Shown here: positions 43,239 through 51,329 of the stretch, piece by piece
How the letters are laid out: every line of letters begins with the position of its first letter
How positions within the stretch are numbered: the first letter of the stretch is position 1
From: an uncultured Clostridium sp.
GTDB taxonomy: Bacteria; Bacillota; Clostridia; Clostridiales; Clostridiaceae
Direction of reading: 5' to 3'
Length of the DNA: 64,000 bases
Assembly: GCF_947039605.1 (NCBI RefSeq)
Contig: NZ_CAMQZG010000005.1
Coordinates: forward strand, 31,141 to 95,140
Translations under genes and position numbers: made by a program
The notes under the pieces: generated by a model
What the model was told of the DNA's origin: nothing
The model's database searches: none
The model's input: only the letters and a program-made list of their open reading frames with translations

Positions 43239-43283
43239 AAAACCTGTGGATAACTTTTAATAAAAGTTATCCACAGGTTTTCT
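43239..43283. terminator. Long perfect terminator containing two DnaA boxes
   Basis: A perfect 21-bp stem (43239-43259 with 43261-43281) separates the convergent serine operon and mtn. Each arm contains a consensus DnaA box: TGTGGATAA at 43245-43253 and TTATCCACA at 43267-43275. Confidence 0.9.
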
Positions 43284-43298
43284 GCTTTTAAAATCAGA

Positions 43299-43991
43299 TT
43301 ACATTGAAAGTAACATTGATTTTAATATAGCTGTTGAATTTTTAACTCCGATAGCTGTAAACTCTGCGAAGTCCATGTGAGCACCATTATTAGCATTGTC
43401 AGATATTGATCTGATAACTACGAAAGGTACATTATTTAAGTATGCTGTGTGAGCTATAGCTCCACCTTCCATTTCAACTGCGAAGGCATCAAATTCTTTT
43501 TCCATCCATTGAACTTTCTCTACAGAAGCAACAAATTGATCTCCTGTGATTATTCTTCCAACTGAACTTTTAATTTCTGAATTTTCATCACAAGCTTTTT
43601 TAGCAAGCTCTACAAGAGTTGCATCACATTTAAAATCAAATGTATCAAGTCTTGGAATTTGACCAATAGGGTCACCAAATACTGTTGTATCCATATCATA
43701 TTGAACAAGGTTGTTAGCTATAACAACATTTCCAGGGAATATGTCTTTTTTAACTCCACCAGCAACTCCAACATTGATAACTTTATCTGCATTATACTCA
43801 CTTATTAATATTTGAGTACAGATAGCAGCGTTAACTTTACCTATTCCAGAAACAACTGCAACAACATTTTGATTCCAAAGCTTACCTTTGTAGAATGTCA
43901 TGTTAGCTTTTGTATTTTTACTTTCAACTTCCATGTCTTTTAAAAGTATTTCAAGTTCTTCGCTCATAGCGCCTATAATTCCTAGAGTCAT
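43299..43991 (-). CDS. mtn: 5'-methylthioadenosine/S-adenosylhomocysteine nucleosidase
   Basis: The product has 230 residues and splits MTA and SAH to adenine and the ribose part, feeding methionine salvage and LuxS. It begins MTLGIIGAMSEE; VSGIGKVNAAICTQ, NVGVAGGV, VEMEGGAIAHTAY and RSISDNA (catalytic Asp) complete the family pattern. The start at 43991 follows GGAGGAGTTATT; an in-frame upstream ATG at 44036 lacks a site. Confidence 0.95.
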   Translation of the reverse strand: MTLGIIGAMSEELEILLKDMEVESKNTKANMTFYKGKLWNQNVVAVVSGIGKVNAAICTQILISEYNADKVINVGVAGGVKKDIFPGNVVIANNLVQYDMDTTVFGDPIGQIPRLDTFDFKCDATLVELAKKACDENSEIKSSVGRIITGDQFVASVEKVQWMEKEFDAFAVEMEGGAIAHTAYLNNVPFVVIRSISDNANNGAHMDFAEFTAIGVKNSTAILKSMLLSM

Positions 43992-44089
43992 AATAACTCC
44001 TCCTTTAACCTTTTGAGATACATATATTATATACAAATACTATCTCTTAAACAAATAAGAATTTGATTAACTCACACTTTAGTCACAGA

Positions 44090-44165
44090 TTTGTGTGGAG
44101 ATAAATTTAGAAATCACAAAATCTGTGGATAAATAAATCTATTATTTACAGTAGTTTGTGAATAA
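44090..44165. other. Intergenic region with DnaA-box-like sites and an inverted repeat
   Basis: A consensus DnaA box TGTGGATAA lies at 44124-44132 and a near-consensus TGTGAATAA at 44157-44165. CACAGATTTGTG and CACAAAATCTGTG form an imperfect inverted repeat. The rest of 44037-44303 shows no gene apart from the leader of the RHH gene. Confidence 0.5.
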
Positions 44166-44303
44166 CCAATTATAGAAAAATTATTCTATGACTTTCTTGG
44201 AAAAAAAACTAAATTTTATGTATAAAAAAGAATTAAAATACAAAAGCTAAGAGAGTAAAAATATTTTACAAATTATATGGATAAAAATTAGGAGGAATGT
44301 AAA

Positions 44304-44477
44304 ATGCCAAGAAGACAATTTACAACAACAATTGATGTAGCAATTCAAGATAAATTCAGAGAACTTTGCAAAGAGAAGGAACAGAAGATGAATGATGTAA
44401 TAGAAGTATTTATGAAAAGTTATACTGATGACAACATTATTGTAAGAAAAGAAATGACATACATAATTAAAAACTAG
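44304..44477 (+). CDS. Small ribbon-helix-helix protein, second copy of module
   Basis: The product has 57 residues. The N-terminal strand PRRQFTTTIDVAIQDKFREL is followed by a helix (QKMNDVIEVFMKSY), the ribbon-helix-helix layout. TTAGGAGGAATGTAAA is its ribosome binding site, almost the same as that of the 31.9 kb copy. It is followed by about 200 bases of structured DNA and a BRO-N gene, mirroring the first module. Protein identity between the two RHH copies is low. Confidence 0.75.
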   Translation: MPRRQFTTTIDVAIQDKFRELCKEKEQKMNDVIEVFMKSYTDDNIIVRKEMTYIIKN

Positions 44478-44482
44478 AGAAA

Positions 44483-44521
44483 AATAAAAAAATCTACGAC
44501 CTTTATGGAAGTCGTAGACTT
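44483..44521 (-). terminator. Minus-strand terminator between RHH and BRO-N copy 2
   Basis: TCTACGAC pairs with GTCGTAGA around a 10-base loop. The T run (seven T) is on the minus strand only. It would end a transcript entering from the BRO-N leader side, where no minus-strand gene is present, suggesting a short antisense RNA. Confidence 0.55.
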
Positions 44522-44646
44522 GAGTTTAATGAAAAAATCAAAGTGTCTAATTTAAAAATGAGGTTTTTAAATTAAACAGTTAAAAATTATCCTCTAAGTT
44601 ATTCACTAGGTACTTAGGAATAATGATGAACACAGTATAACATTTA

Positions 44647-44660
44647 TAGGACTTGTCCTA
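44647..44660. promoter_or_regulatory. Palindromic operator candidate before BRO-N copy 2
   Basis: TAGGACTTGTCCTA is a perfect palindrome 20 bases before the BRO-N start and just after a TATAAC element that could be a -10 box. Its place suggests repression of the BRO-N gene, possibly by the RHH protein. Confidence 0.5.
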
Positions 44661-44679
44661 CAAGAAGGAGTTGGAGAAA

Positions 44680-45294
44680 ATGAAAAAATCAAATGATTTA
44701 ATTTGTAAAACATTTGAAGATTATGAATTACATACAATGATTTGGAATGGAAGACCATGCTGGATAGGAAAGGAGATAGTAAAAGGATTAGATTATTCAA
44801 ATGGAAGTGCTGTTTTAAATGAATGCATTGAACGAATGGGATTTGAGCCAGATATTGAATATAAAATATTGGAGGGTGAAGAGTTAAGTAAGTTTCGAAA
44901 TATAGCTAATTCGATTATTCCAAGTGTAATAAGTGTAAAAGCGAGAAAATTAATTATACTTTTTGAACCAGGGCTATATGGTGTGCTCCAGTACAGTACA
45001 AGACCAGCTGGATTAAAGTTTAGCAGATGGGTAAGAAGAGAAGTAGTTCCAGAGTTAAGGAAAAAGGGATATTATATTTTAGGTGAAAAAAGTTTTAAAA
45101 ATAAAGTTAAAGTAAAAACTATAGTTGTTAAGGAAAATAATTGTAAAGAAGAATCTAAAGATGAGAGTTTTTATAATGAAATGAAAATAGCACTTCGAAC
45201 ATTAGAGATATGGGAAATGGCAAATAAGGAGGGGGGAATATTTTTAGATGGAACAATTCAAATTCTAAATAAATTTGGATTAAATATAAAGTAA
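44680..45294 (+). CDS. BRO-N domain protein (phage antirepressor-like), copy 2
   Basis: The product has 204 residues. The N-terminal block LHTMIWNGRPCWIGKEIVKG closely parallels the first copy (CTFIWNGKPCWAANN). FEPGLYGVLQYSTRPAGLKF and FSRWVRREVVPELRKKGYYI close the BRO-N domain. The C-terminal part differs from copy 1. The ATG at 44680 follows GAAGGAGTTGGAG; an in-frame upstream TTG at 44653 precedes that site. No phage structural gene is nearby. Confidence 0.85.
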   Translation: MKKSNDLICKTFEDYELHTMIWNGRPCWIGKEIVKGLDYSNGSAVLNECIERMGFEPDIEYKILEGEELSKFRNIANSIIPSVISVKARKLIILFEPGLYGVLQYSTRPAGLKFSRWVRREVVPELRKKGYYILGEKSFKNKVKVKTIVVKENNCKEESKDESFYNEMKIALRTLEIWEMANKEGGIFLDGTIQILNKFGLNIK

Positions 45295-45300
45295 TATATT

Positions 45301-45444
45301 ATTGCAAATAAATATTTGAGTTTGCGACTGTTCTGAAAACAGTCGCAAAATTAAGTGGAAAGTTAAAACTATTGATATAACTAGGTTTGTGTGAATAAGC
45401 AAATATTAATAATATTTTATTTGCGAATAAATATTTAAGTTTTA
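45301..45444. repeat. Hairpin and direct repeats after BRO-N copy 2
   Basis: A perfect 11-bp hairpin (45321-45331 with 45339-45349) has no T run. It is flanked by a direct repeat of about 22 bases (45301-45323, GCAAATAAATATTTGAGTTT; and 45420-45443, GCGAATAAATATTTAAGTTT). Function unknown. Confidence 0.6.
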
Positions 45445-45450
45445 GAGAAA

Positions 45451-45484
45451 AGAGCAGTCATATTTTAAATGATTGCTCTTTCCT
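45451..45484. terminator. Terminator of CPBP protease gene
   Basis: AGAGCAGTCA pairs with TGATTGCTCT (one G-U). A T-rich tail (TTTTCTC) is on the minus strand, overlapping the CPBP gene's stop. Confidence 0.75.
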
Positions 45485-46322
45485 ATTCTTCAACAAAGAA
45501 ATTAAATTCTTCATCATAATCAGAGAAAATCTTTTTCCTCTTCTTTAATTTCATTTTATCCATACTAAACCAAATTAAAGAACTACCAAGTATTAGATTA
45601 AACACAGAATAAATAAAAGTTGTGATAAATGAATCAAAAAATACTGTAGGTAAATACATAACAATAAAGTTATTACAAAAGTGGATAAAGATACAAAGAT
45701 ACAAAGATTTTGTTTTTATAAAAAGATAACCTATAATCATACCAATCAAAAAAGCATTTATACTCTGAAAAAAACTAAGGTGCATTATTCCAAATATTGC
45801 AGATGAAAAAAAGAGTGCAATATGGGGTGGATATTTTTTTATCATTCCATTAAGTATAAAACCTCTATACATAAGCTCCTCAATAAATGGTGCATAGATA
45901 CAGCTAAGGAGTATAGAGTTAACTGTGAAATCAATTGCTAGTAAATTTTTAAGTTGGTAGATGCTTCCCTCATATAAAAATCTAAATCCAAGTATTAAAG
46001 TTATTACATAGATAAAATCTAGAGCAAAACTATTTGATGTAGCATTAATATCAGGTGTTTTCTTTTCTATAAGTAAAACTACTATGTTAAGGCTAATTAG
46101 TCCAGCAAACATTTGTATTATGAAAAGCGTAGAGTTAAAAAGAAACTCATTACTTAAATCAAGGTATCTTAAAAGTTTTAAAAGGTTTGGTTCTATAAAT
46201 TTAACTATATGAACATCAATTATTATAATTAATATGGCAAAGAATATATTTAATGGTTTTATGTATGTCTTTCCATTTTCTATGTCAGAATATATCTTAA
46301 AGGGATTAAGTCTAAATTTCAT
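45483..46322 (-). CDS. CPBP (CAAX protease / bacteriocin-processing) intramembrane protease
   Basis: The product has 279 residues with about eight hydrophobic helices. The three catalytic motifs are present: EELMYRG (about 146-152), FGIMHLSFFQ and HFCNN. These Glu/His residues form the metal site of CPBP (Abi) intramembrane proteases. Bacterial members process membrane peptides or confer self-immunity to bacteriocins; no bacteriocin gene is seen here. It is a single-gene unit. Confidence 0.9.
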   Translation of the reverse strand: MKFRLNPFKIYSDIENGKTYIKPLNIFFAILIIIIDVHIVKFIEPNLLKLLRYLDLSNEFLFNSTLFIIQMFAGLISLNIVVLLIEKKTPDINATSNSFALDFIYVITLILGFRFLYEGSIYQLKNLLAIDFTVNSILLSCIYAPFIEELMYRGFILNGMIKKYPPHIALFFSSAIFGIMHLSFFQSINAFLIGMIIGYLFIKTKSLYLCIFIHFCNNFIVMYLPTVFFDSFITTFIYSVFNLILGSSLIWFSMDKMKLKKRKKIFSDYDEEFNFFVEE

Positions 46323-46471
46323 AAAACAAATCTCCTTGAATATACTAGTTAAGTTTAATATATTAAAAATTTTACTTAACTATGAATAATAAATAAGATT
46401 ATTGAAAATATAGAAAACAAGCATATATAATAGATATATAACAATTCGTTTACTTGAGAGGAGAAAAAATT

Positions 46472-47218
46472 ATGTTAAATGAACAATTAGTAAGAACACA
46501 GCTTCTTATTGGAGAAGAGGGAATAGAAAAGCTTCAAAATTCAAAGGTTATAGTCTTTGGAGTAGGTGGAGTTGGAAGTTTTACAACAGAGGCTTTAACT
46601 AGAACTGGGATAGGTACAATTATTATAGTTGATAATGATACTGTTGATATAAGTAATTTAAATAGACAGATTCATGCAACAAGAGAAACTGTAGATAAAA
46701 TAAAAGTTGAAGTTATGAGAGATAGAATGCTTCTTATAAATCCAGAGTGCAATGTAATTACAAAGCAAGTATTCTTAACAGCAGATAATATGGAAGAAGT
46801 CATTCCGGATGATATAGATTATGTTGTAGATGCCATAGACTCAGTAACATCAAAACTTGCACTTGCAGAGTATTGCTATAATAAAGATATAAAGATAATT
46901 GCATCTATGGGAACAGGGAACAAACTTGACCCATCATTATTTAAAGTTGCAGATATACATAAAACAAGTGTATGCCCTCTTGCTAGAGTTATGAGAAATG
47001 AACTTAAAAAAAGAAGGGTTAAAAAATTAAAAGTGGTTTACTCAGAAGAATTACCTATAAAACCACAATCACCACAGGTTGATGCACAAAAGAAAGTTGA
47101 TGGTGAGGATATCACAAGACTTTCAAAAAGACAATCACCAGGTAGTATGTCATTTGTACCAGGAGTTGCAGGGATGATACTTGCATCACAGGTAGTAAAA
47201 GATTTACTAGAAAAATAA
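46472..47218 (+). CDS. tcdA: tRNA threonylcarbamoyladenosine dehydratase TcdA
   Basis: The product has 248 residues and is an E1-like ThiF-fold enzyme that cyclises t6A37 in tRNA. The nucleotide-binding FGVGGVGSF, the NLNRQIHA block, DAIDSVTSK, and C-terminal SVCPLARVMRNELKK are as in TcdA/CsdL. The start at 46472 follows GAGAGGAG; a TTG at 46454 precedes that site. It is a single-gene unit. Confidence 0.9.
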   Translation: MLNEQLVRTQLLIGEEGIEKLQNSKVIVFGVGGVGSFTTEALTRTGIGTIIIVDNDTVDISNLNRQIHATRETVDKIKVEVMRDRMLLINPECNVITKQVFLTADNMEEVIPDDIDYVVDAIDSVTSKLALAEYCYNKDIKIIASMGTGNKLDPSLFKVADIHKTSVCPLARVMRNELKKRRVKKLKVVYSEELPIKPQSPQVDAQKKVDGEDITRLSKRQSPGSMSFVPGVAGMILASQVVKDLLEK

Positions 47219-47233
47219 TAAATATATAAAGCT

Positions 47234-47268
47234 AGAGCCAAGTAAAAAAATTACTTGGCTCTTTTATA
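47234..47268 (+). terminator. Terminator of tcdA
   Basis: AGAGCCAAGTAA pairs with TTACTTGGCTCT and ends in T3-ATAAT. Confidence 0.88.
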
Positions 47269-47296
47269 ATAATGTCATACCAAACACAAAAAGAAA

Positions 47297-47337
47297 GCAG
47301 GACCTAGAGCAAAGGAAATCTAGATCCTGCTTATTTT
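47297..47337 (+). terminator. Second hairpin downstream of tcdA
   Basis: AGCAGGA and CTAGA pair with TCTAG and TCCTGCT around a small bulge; TTATTTTAT follows. It ends an unidentified short transcript, or is a leader element. A short frame at 47354 with AAAGGAG upstream encodes at most 31 residues and is not convincing. Confidence 0.5.
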
Positions 47338-47549
47338 ATAGGTTAAAGGAGAAATGAAAAATGTTAGAAATATCAAGAATAAACAAAAAAGATGTTTACT
47401 CTATAATCTATTCAAAGTGACTATCTGTTGTTACAAATATAGTTTATAAAGTGTTAGACAAATATCTACAAATATCTTTTGTGTGTTATAATTTTAATGT
47501 TTTGAAAAAAGAAATTTGAAAATTTAATAATAGACTTTAGGAGGAAATA

Positions 47550-48722
47550 ATGGGCAAGAAAAATAATACAAAGGCACTAATTTTTATTTTTACATTAATG
47601 GTTCTTGCAGCAGTTATAGAAAATACTTTTGGGATTTTTGTTCCTGTATTTAAAACTGAATTTGGAATAGATGATAGTAGCATAAGTAATATGTTTATTG
47701 TAGGTTCAGCAGCATATATGATATTCACATATCTTGGTGGGCTTTTAAGTGAGAAGATAGGACAAAAGAAAGTTTATATACTTGGAATGATAGTAGCTAT
47801 ACTTGCATTAGTATGTTTATCACAGGCAAGTAGTTTTGCTATGGTAGTTTTAGGTGTTGCACTAGCAAATGGGGGAGTAGCACTTAATGCAATAGCTAGT
47901 AATACCATAATTCCAATAATAGTTATATCGGCACAAACAATTATTATGAATATAATGCATTTCTTCTATGCTATGGGAGCGAGTGTTGGACAGGCAGCTT
48001 TTGGTGAATTATCAAGAAGAGGCATAGAATGGAGAAGTATATATCTTGGAGTAGCAGTTATATATGTGGTTGTACTAATAATATTTATATTTTTTAAAAT
48101 GCCAGCAGTACATAAAAATGATGAGAAGAAAGAAAAAATTAAAATTATAGTTCTTCTAAAGAATCCAATAGTTTTACTTTATATGTTTGGTCTAGGCTTA
48201 TATGCATTTGCAGAACAAGGTACAGGTGGATGGTTCTCTAACTATATAACATCTAGCTTTGATATAAGTACAGGAGAGGCAGCTATGTATACAGCAATAT
48301 TCTTTGCTATATTTGCAATAGGAAGACTTCTTGGAGGCTTTGTAGTTCATAAAACAGGATACTTTAATACAATGGCAGTATCACTTATACTTGGAGCAAT
48401 TACTTTTTCTATAGGGATACTTATGGGAGAAAATGGACTTATAGTAATTTCAGCATCAGCAATATTCTTCTCTATCACATTCCCAACAGGGGTTCTTACA
48501 ATTAGTAAGGTCTTTAAAGAAAGAAGTTCATATATAACAGGGATAATAGTAACTTCAGTAAGTTTTGTTATGATGGTTATGAATAAGGTTATGGGAATGA
48601 TAAGTGACCAGATAGGAGCAGAAAAAGCATTTTATATTATGCCAATTTGTTTACTTATAAGTGCAATATTGTTTATTATTCTTTATAATAGAACTAAAGA
48701 TATTTTAGTAAATAAAAAATAG
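47550..48722 (+). CDS. MFS transporter, sugar/FucP-like
   Basis: The product has 390 residues with 12 hydrophobic helices. MFS motif A-like GGLLSEKIGQKKVYILG lies after helix 2, and EQGTGGWFSNYI in the second half resembles the substrate-binding helix 7 of the FucP/sugar-type MFS branch. AGGAGGAAATA precedes the ATG. The GNAT gene follows 19 bases after the stop, so they are one operon. The substrate is unassigned. Confidence 0.82.
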   Translation: MGKKNNTKALIFIFTLMVLAAVIENTFGIFVPVFKTEFGIDDSSISNMFIVGSAAYMIFTYLGGLLSEKIGQKKVYILGMIVAILALVCLSQASSFAMVVLGVALANGGVALNAIASNTIIPIIVISAQTIIMNIMHFFYAMGASVGQAAFGELSRRGIEWRSIYLGVAVIYVVVLIIFIFFKMPAVHKNDEKKEKIKIIVLLKNPIVLLYMFGLGLYAFAEQGTGGWFSNYITSSFDISTGEAAMYTAIFFAIFAIGRLLGGFVVHKTGYFNTMAVSLILGAITFSIGILMGENGLIVISASAIFFSITFPTGVLTISKVFKERSSYITGIIVTSVSFVMMVMNKVMGMISDQIGAEKAFYIMPICLLISAILFIILYNRTKDILVNKK

Positions 48723-48741
48723 ATATATTTTTTGGAGAGAG

Positions 48742-49677
48742 ATGGTTATGCATACAACAAAAAATGTCAAGATACTGCTAGTAACGGGTAGTAAGAAGGA
48801 CTATGTAATAAAAGATTCATCAGGGATAACAATAGGAAGATTTGCAATATTAGAACTTAGCTCAAGTGAGAAAAGGTCATCTATAAGACTTAAGTTTTAT
48901 AGAGAGAATAAAGCAGTACTTGAAGAGGCATTAGAAATAATAGCAAGAGTTATATTTAACAAGAAAGATATATATAAGCTTAATATATTTATAGCTGACA
49001 ATATTAATGTTGGTGCATTCTTAAATGTTGGATTTGCACTTGAGGGCATACTTTCAAATAATACAATATCAAATGGAGCGCATAAAGATGAACTTCTATT
49101 TGGAATAGATAAGCAGACGTTTAAAGAAGGATTTAGAATGTTAGATTTAGAACTTCAAGGTAGAAGACTAACTCTAAAAACTTTAAATCCATCATATGCA
49201 GAAGAGATGGTTGAGTACTATACAAATAATAAAGAACATCTAGGTGAAGTAGAGCCAACTAGAGATCAAAGTTTTTATAGCATAGAAACTCAAAGGGCAA
49301 TACTTGTTGAGGGATATAAACAATACCTTAATGGAACATCACTAGATATGGGGATATTTGAAGATGATAAGTTTATAGGTAAGATAAAATTATCTAATAT
49401 AGTTTATGGAGTATTTAAGAGTGCATTTGTAGGATACTCTATAGATAAAGACTGTCAGGGTAAAGGATATATGAAGGAAACTCTAAGACTTATATTAGAC
49501 TATGCATTTGATACAATGGGGCTTCACAGAATAGAGGCATCTACATTACTTGATAATGAAAAGTCTAAGGGAGTCCTAAAAGGTTGTGGTTTTGAAGAGG
49601 TTGGTGTAAACAAAAATTACTTGTTTATAAATGGACAATGGAGAGACCACATAACTTTTTATAAATTAGAGGATTAA
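48742..49677 (+). CDS. GNAT acetyltransferase, RimJ/RimL-type C-terminal domain
   Basis: The product has 311 residues. The C-terminal domain (about 130-311) is a complete RimJ/RimL-like GNAT: LTLKTLNPSYAEEM, GYSIDKDCQGKGYMKETL (acetyl-CoA loop) and LHRIEASTLLDNEKSKGVLK. The N-terminal 120 residues look like a second, partial GNAT fold (FLNVGFALEGIL). The substrate is unknown. It is cotranscribed with the MFS gene, which suggests a shared compound or detoxification role. Confidence 0.82.
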   Translation: MVMHTTKNVKILLVTGSKKDYVIKDSSGITIGRFAILELSSSEKRSSIRLKFYRENKAVLEEALEIIARVIFNKKDIYKLNIFIADNINVGAFLNVGFALEGILSNNTISNGAHKDELLFGIDKQTFKEGFRMLDLELQGRRLTLKTLNPSYAEEMVEYYTNNKEHLGEVEPTRDQSFYSIETQRAILVEGYKQYLNGTSLDMGIFEDDKFIGKIKLSNIVYGVFKSAFVGYSIDKDCQGKGYMKETLRLILDYAFDTMGLHRIEASTLLDNEKSKGVLKGCGFEEVGVNKNYLFINGQWRDHITFYKLED

Positions 49678-49713
49678 GATTTAGAGTTAAATAACGAGAA
49701 ATAAAGATATAAA

Positions 49714-49760
49714 GAGTTTTACAGTTGGTAATGTTAAAAACCAATTGTAAAACTTTTTTA
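49714..49760 (+). terminator. Terminator of MFS-GNAT operon
   Basis: AGTTTTACAGTTGGT pairs with ACCAATTGTAAAACT (one G-U) and ends in T6. Confidence 0.88.
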
Positions 49761-49901
49761 ATGTGAGTGAAATTATATAGCAATATATGATAAACTAATA
49801 CAAGTGTCGAAATTAATAGAAATAGAAAATTTAATAAAAATGTTAGCTGTTTAAATTTTTAGATAGCTTTAAAATATTTTAGCTTTAGGAGGAACAGGAT
49901 A

Positions 49902-50597
49902 TTGTCTTCAATGTTAAAAACAAAATTTGAAACATACAAAGAGTTACTAGGAAAAATAGATAAAGAGGGAGTTTGGTCAATGATAGTTGTAGATGGAGTA
50001 GTAGGAGTAGGTAAAAGTACATTAATGAATATTTTAGCAGAGAGAGGATTAACAGCTTTTGCAGAACCAGTAGTAGATAATCCAATTTTAGAAAAATTCT
50101 ACTATGATAGAGCAAGATATGCTTTCCCATTACAAGTATTCTTCTTAAACAAAAGATTTAAACACATAAAGGAAGCCGCGGTAGAGGGTGACTGTGTACT
50201 TGATAGAAGTATATACGGAGATGTTATTTTTGCAAAAATGTTATGTGATAAAGGTGAAATGACAGAAGAGGAATTTGAGTTATATAAAGAACTTTTAGAG
50301 AATATGTTAGAGCATGTTAAAGCTCCAAAACTTATGGTATACCTTGAAGCATCAGTTGATGAAGCTATGAGAAGAATTCAAAAAAGAGGAAGAGATTATG
50401 AACAAGTAGTAGAAAGAGCTTACTGGGAAGAGTTAAACAGTGAGTATAAAACATACTTTGATGCTTATGATGTATCACCTATATTAAGAATTAATGTAGA
50501 TGGACTAGATTTTGAGAATGTTGAAGAAGATAGAAATAAAGTACTTAGTTTAATAGATGCAAAGCTTGAAGAGATTTCATGCACTATGGCCAAGTAA
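49902..50597 (+). CDS. Deoxynucleoside kinase, paralogue 1
   Basis: The product has 231 residues and phosphorylates deoxyribonucleosides for salvage. P-loop VDGVVGVGKST, the EPVVDNP block, the DRSIYGDV catalytic motif and the lid RRIQKRGRDYEQ are typical of the dGK/dCK/dAK family. It carries an N-terminal extension of about 28 residues that its neighbour lacks. TTG at 49902 is the likely start, nine bases after AGGAGG. The second paralogue follows 15 bases downstream. Confidence 0.9.
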   Translation: MSSMLKTKFETYKELLGKIDKEGVWSMIVVDGVVGVGKSTLMNILAERGLTAFAEPVVDNPILEKFYYDRARYAFPLQVFFLNKRFKHIKEAAVEGDCVLDRSIYGDVIFAKMLCDKGEMTEEEFELYKELLENMLEHVKAPKLMVYLEASVDEAMRRIQKRGRDYEQVVERAYWEELNSEYKTYFDAYDVSPILRINVDGLDFENVEEDRNKVLSLIDAKLEEISCTMAK

Positions 50598-50612
50598 TAA
50601 GGAGCTAAAACA

Positions 50613-51218
50613 ATGATAGTTATAGATGGAGTTGTAGGAGTAGGCAAAAGTACTCTTATGAATATACTTGCAAAAGATTTAGATATGGTGAAGTTTGAGG
50701 AACCAGTAGTAGAGAATCCAATACTTCCAAAATTCTATGGAGATAGAAAAAGATATGCATTTCCATCACAAATATTCTTTTTAAATAGTAGATTTGCACA
50801 CTTAAAAGAAGCAGGGAAAGTAAATGGATGTATACTTGATAGAAGTATCTATGGAGATGCAATATTTGCTAAAATGCTATGTAAGTCAGGGGATATGACA
50901 AGTGAAGAGTTTGCTATATATGAAGAGCTTTTAGAGAACATGGTAGGACATATAAAAGTTCCAAAACTTATGATATATCTTGAAGTTTCAGTAGATGAAG
51001 CTATGAGAAGAATCAAGAAGAGGGGAAGGGACTTTGAACAGAAGGTAGAAAGAGAATACTGGGAAAGTCTAAATGAAGAATATAAGTCATACTTTGATAA
51101 CTATAATTTATCACCAATACTTAAAATAAATGTAGATAATCTAGATTTTGAAAATAATGAAGAGGACCAACTAAGGGTTCTTGAGTTAATCAAAAATAGA
51201 TTAAGTGATATAAGATAG
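50613..51218 (+). CDS. Deoxynucleoside kinase, paralogue 2
   Basis: The product has 201 residues, clearly homologous to the gene just upstream. P-loop IDGVVGVGKST begins at residue 4, with EEPVVENPILPKFYGDRKRY, the DRSIYGD motif and lid RRIKKRGRDFEQ. Tandem kinases of this family form heterodimers in some lactobacilli, one subunit preferring dA and the other dC or dG. The same may hold here. AAGGAG precedes the ATG. Confidence 0.9.
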   Translation: MIVIDGVVGVGKSTLMNILAKDLDMVKFEEPVVENPILPKFYGDRKRYAFPSQIFFLNSRFAHLKEAGKVNGCILDRSIYGDAIFAKMLCKSGDMTSEEFAIYEELLENMVGHIKVPKLMIYLEVSVDEAMRRIKKRGRDFEQKVEREYWESLNEEYKSYFDNYNLSPILKINVDNLDFENNEEDQLRVLELIKNRLSDIR

Positions 51219-51267
51219 TTAAAAGTATAGAAGAGGAAGTTATATAGCATAAAAAGTATGTAGAAAT

Positions 51268-51306
51268 AAAACAAGGTAAGCCGTAATGGCTTACCTTTTT
51301 GTTTTA
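51268..51306. terminator. Terminator between dNK genes and giant repeat gene
   Basis: AAGGTAAGCC pairs with GGCTTACCTT around GTAAT and ends in T-rich sequence; it may act on both strands. Confidence 0.85.
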
Positions 51307-51329
51307 TATAAAGTTCACTATCATTGTAA

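Noticed and set aside
43239..44165. DnaA boxes considered as a chromosomal or plasmid origin
   Set aside because: There is no dnaA, dnaN or rep gene nearby and no clear AT-rich 13-mer unwinding region. Two of the boxes are arms of a terminator.
47354..47449. A 31-residue frame with AAAGGAG upstream, between tcdA and the MFS gene
   Set aside because: It has an odd composition with no family resemblance, alternative short frames start nearby, and nothing else supports translation.
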